A DNA stretch of 40,684 bases, taken from positions 1-40,684 of the forward strand of contig CATLOZ010000003.1 of the NCBI GenBank assembly GCA_950054395.1, read 5' to 3'. This DNA is from an uncultured Chloroflexota bacterium. GTDB taxonomy: Bacteria; Chloroflexota; Dehalococcoidia; Lucifugimonadales; GCA-002694895. The notes beneath the pieces were generated by a model. That model had not been told where the DNA came from. It was given only the letters and a program-made list of their open reading frames with translations, and did not search any database. Shown here piece by piece: positions 26,581-34,448 of the stretch; within the stretch, counting starts at the first letter, position 1; every line of letters begins with the position of its first letter. The position numbers were made by a program, and so were the translations under genes.

Positions 26581-26608
26581 AAATAAAAACCCGCCCCAAA
26601 GGGACGGG
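26581..26608 (-). terminator. Rho-independent terminator of the T-box leader
   Basis: On the minus strand CCCGTCCC-TTT-GGGGCGGG (26590-26608) forms an eight-pair, GC-rich hairpin (one G-U), followed at once by TTTTTATTT. It competes with the T-box antiterminator and ends about 20 bases before the ilvB start codon at 26561. Confidence 0.93.
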
Positions 26609-26824
26609 ATATGTTACCCGTGGTACCACCCTAATTGCTATTATTAGAAAGCCACTTATGTAAGCGATAACGGGCCAATCCCGGCTATCTCTAATTATTC
26701 AAGATAGCACTCAAGGGTGAGTTCTGAAGATTTGAGATATCGACTTACACCATACGCGACTCGCTAAAACCCAAACTTCCTCATACTAATCCCTGTCTCT
26801 GCTTTAAATATTATATTTTCAGTG
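26581..26824 (-). promoter_or_regulatory. T-box riboswitch leader of the ilv-leu operon, likely leucine-specific
   Basis: The minus strand upstream of ilvB folds as a tRNA-sensing T-box. The conserved T-box sequence AGGGTGGTACCACGGG is at 26617-26632. A Stem I region is seen at about 26700-26803, including AGCGAG, GGTGTAAG and the specifier-loop context CAGAACTCACCC. The most likely specifier is CTC (Leu) at 26719-26721. A strong terminator stem follows the T-box sequence. In this family an uncharged cognate tRNA pairs with the specifier and the UGGN bulge, stabilises an antiterminator and allows read-through. A leucine specifier suits an operon ending in leuACD; the specifier choice is inference, the T-box itself is seen. 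Confidence 0.9.
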
Positions 26825-26831
26825 AGATAAT

Positions 26832-26860
26832 ATCATAAATAACATGTAGAATTGTGTCAA
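26832..26860 (-). promoter_or_regulatory. Sigma-70-type promoter of the ilv-leu operon
   Basis: On the minus strand TTGACA (26855-26860) and TATGAT (26832-26837) are separated by exactly 17 bases, a near-consensus housekeeping promoter. Transcription should start near 26824, giving a leader of about 245 nt before the terminator. The fit to the T-box supports it. Confidence 0.75.
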
Positions 26861-26916
26861 TTATCACAGAGGTTAAATATAGTACAAGTTCCAAAATACA
26901 CTAATTACAAGGAAAT

Positions 26917-27966
26917 ATGATGCATTTGTTGGAAAAATATAAGCAATTTTTACCTATTAATGATAATACTCCTATATTTAGTTTAGGAGAAGGAAATACA
27001 CCTTTAGTTAAATCTAATAATATATATAAAGAAATAGGATGTAAGGAATTATATTTTAAATTAGAAGGATGTAATCCGTCAGGATCTTTTAAAGACAGAG
27101 GAATGGTTATGGCTGTTTCAAAAGCTATTGAAAAAGGTTCTAAAAAAATTATATGTGCTTCAACTGGAAATACTAGTGCATCAGCAGCAGCTTTTGGAGC
27201 ATATTGCGGTTTAGAAACAATAGTTTTGATTCCTGAAGGAAAGATTGCTATAGGGAAATTATCTCAAGCAGTTGCATATGGAGCAAAAATTGTTTCTATA
27301 AATGGGAATTTTGATCAGGCATTAAATTTAGTAAAAGAAATATCTGAACAACAAAAAGATATAGAGCTAGTTAATTCTATTAATCCAAACAGAATTCACG
27401 GGCAAAAAACAGGTGCTTTTGAAATTGTAGATGAACTTGGATATGCTCCTGATGAAGTGTTTATTCCTGTTGGGAATGCTGGAAACATTACTGCTTATTG
27501 GGATGGTTTTAAAATTTACAATGATTTAAATACCTCTAATCTTCCTAAAATGATTGGATTTCAAGCAAAAAATTCAGCACCAATAGTAAATAAAAAAATT
27601 ATTGAAAATCCGGAAACAGTGGCTACTGCAATTAGAATTGGAAATCCGGCAAGTTGGGAATTTGCTGAAAAAGCATTACATGAATCATCTGGAAAAATAG
27701 ATGCGATTGATGATGATAGCATTGTTGAAGGATATAAAATTATAGCTTCTATGGAAGGTATATTTGCTGAACCGGCTTCGTGTATTACTGTTGCAGGACT
27801 TTATCATTTAAAGAAATTAGGATATGATTTTTCGGGGAAAACGATTGTTTGTATTTTGACAGGAAATGGTTTGAAAGATCCAGACTTTGCAAATAATTAT
27901 TTAAATTTTCAAATCCACAAAATGAACCCTGAATTTGAAGAATTAAAAAACTTTTTATTATCATAA
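26917..27966 (+). CDS. thrC: Threonine synthase
   Basis: This 349-residue PLP enzyme converts O-phosphohomoserine to threonine. SLGEGNTPLVKS at the N terminus, K59 in NPSGSFKDRGM (PLP Schiff base) and CASTGNTSASAAAFGAYCGL are the class II (short, plant/Bacillus-like) threonine synthase motifs. IPVGNAGNITAYWDGFK is the phosphate cradle. Tandem ATGs occur at 26917 and 26920 after CAAGGAAAT. It is divergent from the T-box operon. Threonine is the precursor of 2-ketobutyrate for IlvB, so the placement is metabolically sensible. thrA/B are not nearby. Confidence 0.95.
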   Translation: MMHLLEKYKQFLPINDNTPIFSLGEGNTPLVKSNNIYKEIGCKELYFKLEGCNPSGSFKDRGMVMAVSKAIEKGSKKIICASTGNTSASAAAFGAYCGLETIVLIPEGKIAIGKLSQAVAYGAKIVSINGNFDQALNLVKEISEQQKDIELVNSINPNRIHGQKTGAFEIVDELGYAPDEVFIPVGNAGNITAYWDGFKIYNDLNTSNLPKMIGFQAKNSAPIVNKKIIENPETVATAIRIGNPASWEFAEKALHESSGKIDAIDDDSIVEGYKIIASMEGIFAEPASCITVAGLYHLKKLGYDFSGKTIVCILTGNGLKDPDFANNYLNFQIHKMNPEFEELKNFLLS

Positions 27967-27984
27967 TTTATATAATAATTATTT

Positions 27985-29001
27985 ATGAATCCTATAGTTA
28001 AAATAAATTGTATTGAATTGACTTGGATTGACTCCAAAGAAAAAGTGCTTGAATGGGATAATTTGTTAATCGAATCTGATTTCCCACATCCTTTTTCTTC
28101 ATTTACTTTTTATAATTCTTGGGTTGAAACCTTTGTTGATGATTTAACTCAAATTAAAATGTTGTTCTTTTACAATAATAATAAATTGGTAGGTTTGGCA
28201 CCTATTTTTGTTGATCAGGATAATAAAAATGTTTCTATACTAGGAGATAAAGATTTATTTGATTATCGAGACATAATTTATATATCCGAATTTTACGAAG
28301 AAATTTATATTGAGCTTTTATCATATTTGAAATCACAAAAATGGTACCAGAATTACACAATAATTATGCAATCAATTCCTGAATCTTCTGAATTATTTAA
28401 TCTATTAAATGCGGATAAATTAATAGATTTTGCAGATGTAGAAATTAAACAAGAAGATGTTACTCCAATATTTAATATCAACGATGAATGGGATGATTAT
28501 TTATTAGCTTTAACTAAAAAACAAAGACATGAAATCAGAAGGAAATTAAGAAAATTCGAGTCACAAAATTTTCATTATAAACTTATTAAAGGTAATCAAG
28601 ATTTATCAAAATTTTTATCAGATTTTTATCAGCTATTCATAAATAGCAGAGAAGATAAAAAACAATTTTTAACAGATCAGCGTAAAACTTTTTTTAATAA
28701 AATGTTATTTGCTTTTGCTGAAAAAAATGAATTAAAAATTCTTTCTTATTATGATGGAAATATCTTAATATCTGCTTGTATAGTGATAGAATATGCAAAT
28801 ATATATTTTTTGTATAATAGTGCTTATTCCTTAGATTACAATTCTTTTAGTGTTGGACTTGTAAGTAAAATTATGGCATTAAAACAATCAATAGAAAATA
28901 ATAAACGGGCGTTCAATTTTTTAAGAGGTAATGAAAGATATAAATATGATTTGGGAGGAGAGGATATTAAGTTGTTTGAGATAAAATTGTCAATTACTTA
29001 G
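27985..29001 (+). CDS. CelD/BcsL-family GNAT acyltransferase
   Basis: A 338-residue protein of the CelD/BcsL type (Acetyltransf_6), a FemAB-related double-GNAT layout. Features: WDNLLIESDFPHPFSSFTFYNSWVE at the N terminus, then LALTKKQRHEIRRKLRKFES in the middle, which is the family's strongest block, and a C-terminal NFLRGNERYKYDLGGED. Members N-acylate amino-sugar or amino-acid groups in exopolysaccharide or cell-surface synthesis, though few are characterised. It lies 18 bases after thrC and 11 before the glycosyltransferase. Together with that enzyme it suggests synthesis of a glycosylated metabolite or surface glycan. Substrate unknown. Confidence 0.75.
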   Translation: MNPIVKINCIELTWIDSKEKVLEWDNLLIESDFPHPFSSFTFYNSWVETFVDDLTQIKMLFFYNNNKLVGLAPIFVDQDNKNVSILGDKDLFDYRDIIYISEFYEEIYIELLSYLKSQKWYQNYTIIMQSIPESSELFNLLNADKLIDFADVEIKQEDVTPIFNINDEWDDYLLALTKKQRHEIRRKLRKFESQNFHYKLIKGNQDLSKFLSDFYQLFINSREDKKQFLTDQRKTFFNKMLFAFAEKNELKILSYYDGNILISACIVIEYANIYFLYNSAYSLDYNSFSVGLVSKIMALKQSIENNKRAFNFLRGNERYKYDLGGEDIKLFEIKLSIT

Positions 29002-29012
29002 TCTGTGAATTT

Positions 29013-30224
29013 ATGAAAATATTAATTATTTCTTATCACACATGCCCGGAAAATAAATTGGGAAGCAAAGATTCTGGAGGCTTGAATATTTATCTTCATG
29101 AAATTTCCAATGAATTAGGCACTAAAGGACATACAGTAGATATATTTACTAGAGAACACGATATTCGTGATCCACTAGAAATAGAAATCAATAATAATTC
29201 TAAAGTAATTCATTTAAATGCTGGAGATTTGGCTGAAGAAAAACATCAGATGCATAATTATATAGATTTGTTTACTTCAAATTTGATTAATTATATTGAT
29301 GAACAGAATTTACAATATGATTTGATTTATTCAAATTATTGGATGTCTGGAATAGTAGGGGAACTTATTTCAGAGAAATTAAAAATTCCTCACATAATTA
29401 CTTTTCATACTATGGGTCTCACAAAACGTTCAGTTAATTATTTGGAGAATGAAAGTGATTTTAGAATTGAAAATGAATTAGATTTAATAAAAAAAAGTGA
29501 TGCTATTGTCGTTCCAACACACCAGGAAAAAGAAAATTTAATTTTAAATTATAAATCTGACAATAATATATATATTGTTTCTCCTGGCGTTGATTTAGAA
29601 AAATTTAAATCTAAAAATAAATTTGAATCTAGGGAAAAATTAGGATTATCACAAACTACTAAAATCCTACTTTCAGTTGGTCGACTCGAACCCATAAAAG
29701 GTTATGATGTACTAATAAATGCGTTAAGTTTTCTGAATATCAGTGATGACTTTGATGTACGATTATTGATAATTGGTGGTGATAGTAAATCACAAAATGA
29801 ATTAGAAAGATTGAATTCTTTAAAATTAAAACATGGATTAAGTAATCAAGTAAATTTTTTAGGTGCAATAGATCATGATGAATTGCCAATATATTTATCT
29901 GCTGCAGATGTTTTTGTAATGCCGTCTGCATATGAGACATTTGGTATAGCAGCCTTAGAAGCAAGTGCATGTAACTTACCTGTAATTGCTCCACAGGTTG
30001 GAGGATTAAAATCTGTTGTAAAACATGGTCAAACTGGATTTTTATCTGTTAACAAATCCCCGGAATCATTGATGCATTATTTGGAAATATTATTAAAAAA
30101 CAAACCTTTAAGAGAACTATTTGGAGTTAATTCCAGATTACATGCTATGAATTATAGTTGGGGAAAATCTTCAGAGGATTTAATATCAGTATTTGAAGAT
30201 GTATTATCTAAATGCCTTGTCTGA
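29013..30224 (+). CDS. GT4-family glycosyltransferase (MshA-like)
   Basis: A 403-residue GT-B enzyme. The acceptor half has DSGGLNIYLHEISNELGTKG, HTVDIFTRE, SNYWMSGIVGE and HTMGLTKRSVN, a layout seen in MshA and sucrose-phosphate-synthase-like GT4s. The donor half has VSPGVDLEKFK, LSVGRLEPIKGYDVL and the E-x7-E motif in SAYETFGIAALEASACNLPV, diagnostic for GT4 retaining transferases. Donor and acceptor cannot be assigned; MshA itself joins GlcNAc to inositol-phosphate, and the similarity is suggestive only. The 3' end overlaps the convergent GNAT gene by 21 bases. Confidence 0.85.
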   Translation: MKILIISYHTCPENKLGSKDSGGLNIYLHEISNELGTKGHTVDIFTREHDIRDPLEIEINNNSKVIHLNAGDLAEEKHQMHNYIDLFTSNLINYIDEQNLQYDLIYSNYWMSGIVGELISEKLKIPHIITFHTMGLTKRSVNYLENESDFRIENELDLIKKSDAIVVPTHQEKENLILNYKSDNNIYIVSPGVDLEKFKSKNKFESREKLGLSQTTKILLSVGRLEPIKGYDVLINALSFLNISDDFDVRLLIIGGDSKSQNELERLNSLKLKHGLSNQVNFLGAIDHDELPIYLSAADVFVMPSAYETFGIAALEASACNLPVIAPQVGGLKSVVKHGQTGFLSVNKSPESLMHYLEILLKNKPLRELFGVNSRLHAMNYSWGKSSEDLISVFEDVLSKCLV

Positions 30225-31016
30225 GAATTCATACCAATAACTTTCCTCTATATCCTTAAACCCATATTTTTTATACACATTTCTTGCACTTAAATTATCA
30301 TTGTCAACTTCTAAAATAAGGTTTTGGTACTTGTTTTTAATTAAAAAATTAATTGAACTTTCCAATAATTTTTTTGCTATTCCTTTTCCTCTTGATTGAG
30401 GGAGTGTTCCAATCATTGAAACATGTGCTGTTTTATTATTTTCATTATTTCTTGTAAGCCATACATATCCTTCAGGTTTATTGCTTTTTTTGTAAAATAA
30501 AACTCCGTCTTGTATATTATTTTTCGATTGAATTTTGTTTTTAATTTCTTTTATTGAATTAGGAGAAAACCCCCAACTATCTTTAAAAGAAGCATTTTGA
30601 ATTAAGTGTAAATTTTTAATCAAATGATTTTCATTTTTGATATTAACAATATGATTAGAATTTATATTCTGATATATTTCAGATTTTAATTTCACAAGAT
30701 CAAGGTTCATTTTTTTATATGTTTTAATTGGCATCATTGTGTTATGAGGCGGTAATTGTGATAAAAATTTATTGAGTTGTATGTGAATTACTTTGTATTC
30801 ATCAATATTTATATTGTGCTTATTAAGAATTTGTCGGAATTTGGAATAGAATAATTTAAAATCTAAAAGTTGTTTATCCTTTTCAGATGAAGTTTTCTTA
30901 ATTTTTATTGGAACTAGGACTATTCTTTTTATTTTTGGTTCAAAGATAATTTTTATTTGTTCATTAGCTTTAGTAGACTGATTTTTAATATCTGTAATAG
31001 GTATTATAATTTTCAT
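30204..31016 (-). CDS. GNAT N-acetyltransferase with long N-terminal region (MshD-like layout)
   Basis: The 270-residue product has a clear GNAT core at about 150-265: NASFKDSWGFSPNSIKEI, then HVSMIGTLPQSRGKGIAKKLLESS (the acetyl-CoA pyrophosphate loop QSRGKG) and LEVDNDNLSARNVYKKYGF. The first 130 residues are Lys- and Ile-rich with no recognised motif, possibly a degenerate first GNAT domain. This arrangement (decayed N-GNAT, good C-GNAT, FxDxWGxxP block) recalls mycothiol synthase MshD. The convergent GT4 neighbour is MshA-like, which is suggestive, not proof. The gene lies 18 bases downstream of the cupin. Confidence 0.7.
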   Translation of the reverse strand: MKIIIPITDIKNQSTKANEQIKIIFEPKIKRIVLVPIKIKKTSSEKDKQLLDFKLFYSKFRQILNKHNINIDEYKVIHIQLNKFLSQLPPHNTMMPIKTYKKMNLDLVKLKSEIYQNINSNHIVNIKNENHLIKNLHLIQNASFKDSWGFSPNSIKEIKNKIQSKNNIQDGVLFYKKSNKPEGYVWLTRNNENNKTAHVSMIGTLPQSRGKGIAKKLLESSINFLIKNKYQNLILEVDNDNLSARNVYKKYGFKDIEESYWYEFSDKAFR

Positions 31017-31034
31017 TAGATTTTTTCTGGTATA

Positions 31035-31400
31035 TTATTCTAGATATTTAGTTTTAGAAAAAGGATTGTTTGTTGCAAATATAATTGCTATTTTTACTTC
31101 TTCCTTGTTTAGATTTTTTAAAGAGTGTTCTGTTTTTTGAGGGATTAAAACTACTTGTCCTTTTTTAACATTTATTAATTCCCTTCCAATTCTTACCTCA
31201 ATAGACCCTTTTATTACGAATATAATTTCTTCGTTTTCATGTATGTGTAAAGTTGCTCCAGAGTTTGTTTTTATTATATGTATTGACAGAAAAGTTTCTT
31301 TAGAATTCGTATGATCAAAAATATCACTCCAATAATATCCTTCTCTTTTTAATTTATATTTTAAATTTTTTATATCAGTTATTTTAGAGTTGTTTTCCAT
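31035..31400 (-). CDS. Cupin-domain protein
   Basis: A 121-residue single cupin. Motif 1 is GATLHIHENEEIIFVIKGSIEVRIG (metal-binding His, His, Glu), and motif 2 is VVLIPQKTEHSLKNL with a final His. The beta-barrel may bind a metal and a small ligand, or act as an isomerase, dioxygenase or sensor; small cupins are too generic for a function. It is upstream of the GNAT gene on the same strand and divergent from the D-aminoacylase-like gene. Confidence 0.8.
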   Translation of the reverse strand: MENNSKITDIKNLKYKLKREGYYWSDIFDHTNSKETFLSIHIIKTNSGATLHIHENEEIIFVIKGSIEVRIGRELINVKKGQVVLIPQKTEHSLKNLNKEEVKIAIIFATNNPFSKTKYLE

Positions 31401-31488
31401 GATTTAGTCGGTAATAATAATTTTACTGTTTATAGTTATTATAAATATTAAATATTATATTTAAATATTAATTCACTAGGGATTATAA

Positions 31489-33081
31489 ATGTTCGATGTA
31501 TTAATAATAAATGGAAATTTAGTTGATGGTACCGGTAAAAAGGCATCAAAAGCAGATATAGGGATTATTGCGGATAAAATTGATCAAATAGGAAATTTAA
31601 AAGATGCATCTGCAAAAAAAATAATTGATGCAACTGGAAAAACATTATCACCAGGATTTATTGACACACATGCTCATTCAGATGGGGCATTACTTATTGA
31701 TCCTATTCATGAAAATGGAATAAGACAAGGTATAACAACTGAAATACTTGGCCAGGATGGACTTTCTTATGCCCCTTTATCTAAAGAAAATTATTTATTA
31801 AATAAAAGATATTTAGCGGGAATTTTAGGCAATCCTCCTGATGACCTAGATATGTCTTCAGTAGAAAAATTTAGATCACATTATGATAAAAAGTGTAGTA
31901 TAAATACTGTTTATCCTGTGGCACATGGAGCTTTACGAATTGAAACTGTTGGATTTTTGGATAGGCCTTTATTAGGGGATGATATGAAAAAAGCAAAACA
32001 GCTTTTATATAAATCTCTTGAAGAGGGAGCTGTTGGATTAGCGACAGGTATGTCATATTACCCGAATGCATGGTCTGATACAAAAGAATTGATTGAATTA
32101 TGTGAAATTGTTAGTGATAGTTCAAAAGTTTATATTACACATTTAAGGGATAGAAATACAGAAAGAGGTTTTATGGGAGGTGGTGTTTTAGAAGCTCTTG
32201 AAATAGGTAGGCAATCTGGGGTGAAAGTTCATTTTTCACATACTAGGACTAGTGCGTTGAATGTTGGACAAGTCCCTGAATTGATGAAAGATATTGATGA
32301 AGCGAAATCTGAAGGTATAGATGTTACTTTGGAATTATATCCTTACCCTACAGGTAGTACATATCCATTAAGTTTTTTACCTACTTTTGCGCATGAAGGT
32401 GGGCCGGACGAGATTATAAAAAAGTTAAATGACCCAAATGAATTTGAAAAAATAGTTAGTACTATGATAGAAGAATTATCCCCTTATAGAAGAGAAGCTT
32501 TTAAGGATGCAGTGTTTTCTTATTCTCCTAATAATCCAGAATTAGAAGGTATGAGTCTTTCAGATTTAGCAAAAATGAATAATCAATCACTAGAAGTAAC
32601 ATTATGTGAACTTTTAAGGGATAACAAATTACAACTTGGTTATAGAGGCGCACCCCCAATAAATGTCAGGGTATGGAGTCAATTGAATGAAGATGCTATA
32701 AATTTATTAAAACGAGATGATTATATGGTAGGTAGTGATGCAATACCGATGGGTAAATATTGTCACCCTAGAGCTTATGGATGTTTTCCTAGATTTCTAG
32801 GAAGATTAAGAAGATCTTTTTGGGAAAATGGACTTGAAGAAATGATCCAAAGAATGACGCAAAATCCAGCTGAAAGATTTGGATTATCAGGTAGAGGAGT
32901 ACTTAAAAAAGGAAATTTTGCTGATGTTGTTATTTTTGATGCCGATAATATTAACGATTTGGCAACTTATGATGATCCTATTCAGTATCCAGTAGGTATT
33001 GAAAATGTTTTGGTAAATGGGGAATTAGTTGTACATAATAATAAAGCTACAGGTCTTACACCAGGAAGAGCGATTCCTTAA
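31489..33081 (+). CDS. N-acyl-D-amino-acid deacylase family amidohydrolase
   Basis: The 530-residue protein belongs to the D-aminoacylase branch of the amidohydrolases. The N-terminal beta domain begins DVLIINGNLVDGTGKKASKA, and the barrel opens with SPGFIDTHAHSDG (metal-site H61, H63). VYITHLRDRN and VHFSHTRTSA hold the next His ligands. VGSDAIPMGKYCHPRAYGCFPRFLGR near residue 420 contains the catalytic Asp, and the end returns to LKKGNFADVVIFDAD. At the position where D-aminoacylase has a metal-ligand Cys (GNCG), this protein reads GQDG (D90), as in a common subgroup. Substrate probably an N-acyl-D-amino acid or related amide. Its stop overlaps the convergent aminotransferase by four bases. 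Confidence 0.85.
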   Translation: MFDVLIINGNLVDGTGKKASKADIGIIADKIDQIGNLKDASAKKIIDATGKTLSPGFIDTHAHSDGALLIDPIHENGIRQGITTEILGQDGLSYAPLSKENYLLNKRYLAGILGNPPDDLDMSSVEKFRSHYDKKCSINTVYPVAHGALRIETVGFLDRPLLGDDMKKAKQLLYKSLEEGAVGLATGMSYYPNAWSDTKELIELCEIVSDSSKVYITHLRDRNTERGFMGGGVLEALEIGRQSGVKVHFSHTRTSALNVGQVPELMKDIDEAKSEGIDVTLELYPYPTGSTYPLSFLPTFAHEGGPDEIIKKLNDPNEFEKIVSTMIEELSPYRREAFKDAVFSYSPNNPELEGMSLSDLAKMNNQSLEVTLCELLRDNKLQLGYRGAPPINVRVWSQLNEDAINLLKRDDYMVGSDAIPMGKYCHPRAYGCFPRFLGRLRRSFWENGLEEMIQRMTQNPAERFGLSGRGVLKKGNFADVVIFDADNINDLATYDDPIQYPVGIENVLVNGELVVHNNKATGLTPGRAIP

Positions 33082-34430
33082 AGGTTACTTTTTATTTCAG
33101 TAGAAATATCTCTTACTAATCCAACTAATTTGTTAAGATCATTTTCCGTTGTTTTGATATTTAGAGCTCCTGCATTTTTAGTTTGCATAAGAACTCCGTT
33201 GTTCAAAAGTCCCATAAATAAAACTTTTGTTAACAAATTGTTATTGTTAATAAAAGATCTGTAATCTTTAATTTTATTGCTATTAAAATTTATTCCAAAA
33301 AGAGAGCCAATTCCCGTAATTTGGCTATCTATTTCTAGTTCATCAAAAATAGAGTTTAATTTTATTCTGAGAGAGTCACCCATAGAATTCATATTTGTAT
33401 ATTTATCTTTTGTTAATGTAGACATAACTGCAGCGCCAGCTTCCATAGTTAAAGGGTTACCATTGAATGTTCCTGCATGAGATAATTTGTAATTATTACT
33501 TGAAGGATTTAATGTTTCCATTATTTCTTCTTTACCACCAAAAGCACCTACTGGCAATCCTCCACCTATGATTTTTCCTAATGAAGTTAAATCAGGTGTT
33601 ATACCAAAAATTTCCTGAGCACCGCCGGGAGCGAGTCTATAACTTTGAATTTCATCATAGATTAAAACAATATCTAATTCATTTGTAATATCTCTTGTAA
33701 ATTGAAGAAAATTTTGTTTTAGAGGCAAATATCCTAATCCGGATATAACAGGTTCCATTATCAGACATGCTAAATCTTCTCTGTGAGCATTAATAAGTTC
33801 CTTGCTTTTTTCAATATCATTAAATGGAAGGACTATTACATCATTAAGTAAACTTTTAGGTTGTCCAGGGTATTGCAAGATACCTGGGTGAGTAGATTCT
33901 TTTAAATCTTCTGCTTTAGGGGATACGCTAATAGATACATGATCATGTGTACCATGGTAACCACCTTCAAATTTTGCTATTTTATGTTTTTGTGTATACG
34001 CTCTTGCTGCCATGATGGCCATCATGGTTGCTTCTGTACCTGAGTTAGTAAATCTTAATGTTTCCATTGAACGAGTTCTATCTGTAATTAGTTTTGCCAA
34101 TTTTGCTTGTCCATCAGTTGGGGCGCTATATGCAGTACCTTTTTGTATTTGAGTATTTAAAACATTTTTTACCTCTTCAGATGAATGCCCAAGAATAAGG
34201 CTGGTAGCATTTATCATAAAATCTAGATAATTATTTCCGTCAATATCTGTCATAATTGAGCCATGTGCGTTATCTGCATAGAATGGATATGGCTCCATCC
34301 ATTGAGTTGTTCTAGTGCTTCCTCCGGGCATGTATTTCTCAGATATTTTTTGCATTTCATATGATTTTTTAGTTTTAGAAATATATTGATTTTTTTGTTT
34401 ATCAAGTAACTGATTTAATTTCTGATTCAT
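33078..34430 (-). CDS. Class III PLP aminotransferase, glutamate-1-semialdehyde-aminomutase-like
   Basis: This 450-residue fold-type I PLP enzyme has YMPGGSTRTTQ, LRFTNSGTEATMMAIMAAR (phosphate binding), YDEIQSYR with the PLP-pairing D259, and SLGKIIGGGLPVGAFGG with the Schiff-base K286. These are the motifs of the HemL-like class III family. True HemL is about 430 residues and lies among heme genes; none is seen here. The neighbour one step upstream on the same strand (19-base gap) is a phosphonoacetate-hydrolase-like enzyme, so an amino-phosphonate lyase or transaminase is conceivable. The fold is certain, the substrate is not. Confidence 0.82.
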   Translation of the reverse strand: MNQKLNQLLDKQKNQYISKTKKSYEMQKISEKYMPGGSTRTTQWMEPYPFYADNAHGSIMTDIDGNNYLDFMINATSLILGHSSEEVKNVLNTQIQKGTAYSAPTDGQAKLAKLITDRTRSMETLRFTNSGTEATMMAIMAARAYTQKHKIAKFEGGYHGTHDHVSISVSPKAEDLKESTHPGILQYPGQPKSLLNDVIVLPFNDIEKSKELINAHREDLACLIMEPVISGLGYLPLKQNFLQFTRDITNELDIVLIYDEIQSYRLAPGGAQEIFGITPDLTSLGKIIGGGLPVGAFGGKEEIMETLNPSSNNYKLSHAGTFNGNPLTMEAGAAVMSTLTKDKYTNMNSMGDSLRIKLNSIFDELEIDSQITGIGSLFGINFNSNKIKDYRSFINNNNLLTKVLFMGLLNNGVLMQTKNAGALNIKTTENDLNKLVGLVRDISTEIKSNL

Positions 34431-34448
34431 TTTTTCACCATAAATATA

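Noticed and set aside
31448-31464. TTAAATAT-T-ATATTTAA palindrome between cupin and amidohydrolase genes
   Set aside because: It is made only of A and T in an AT-rich spacer, so a chance match is likely.
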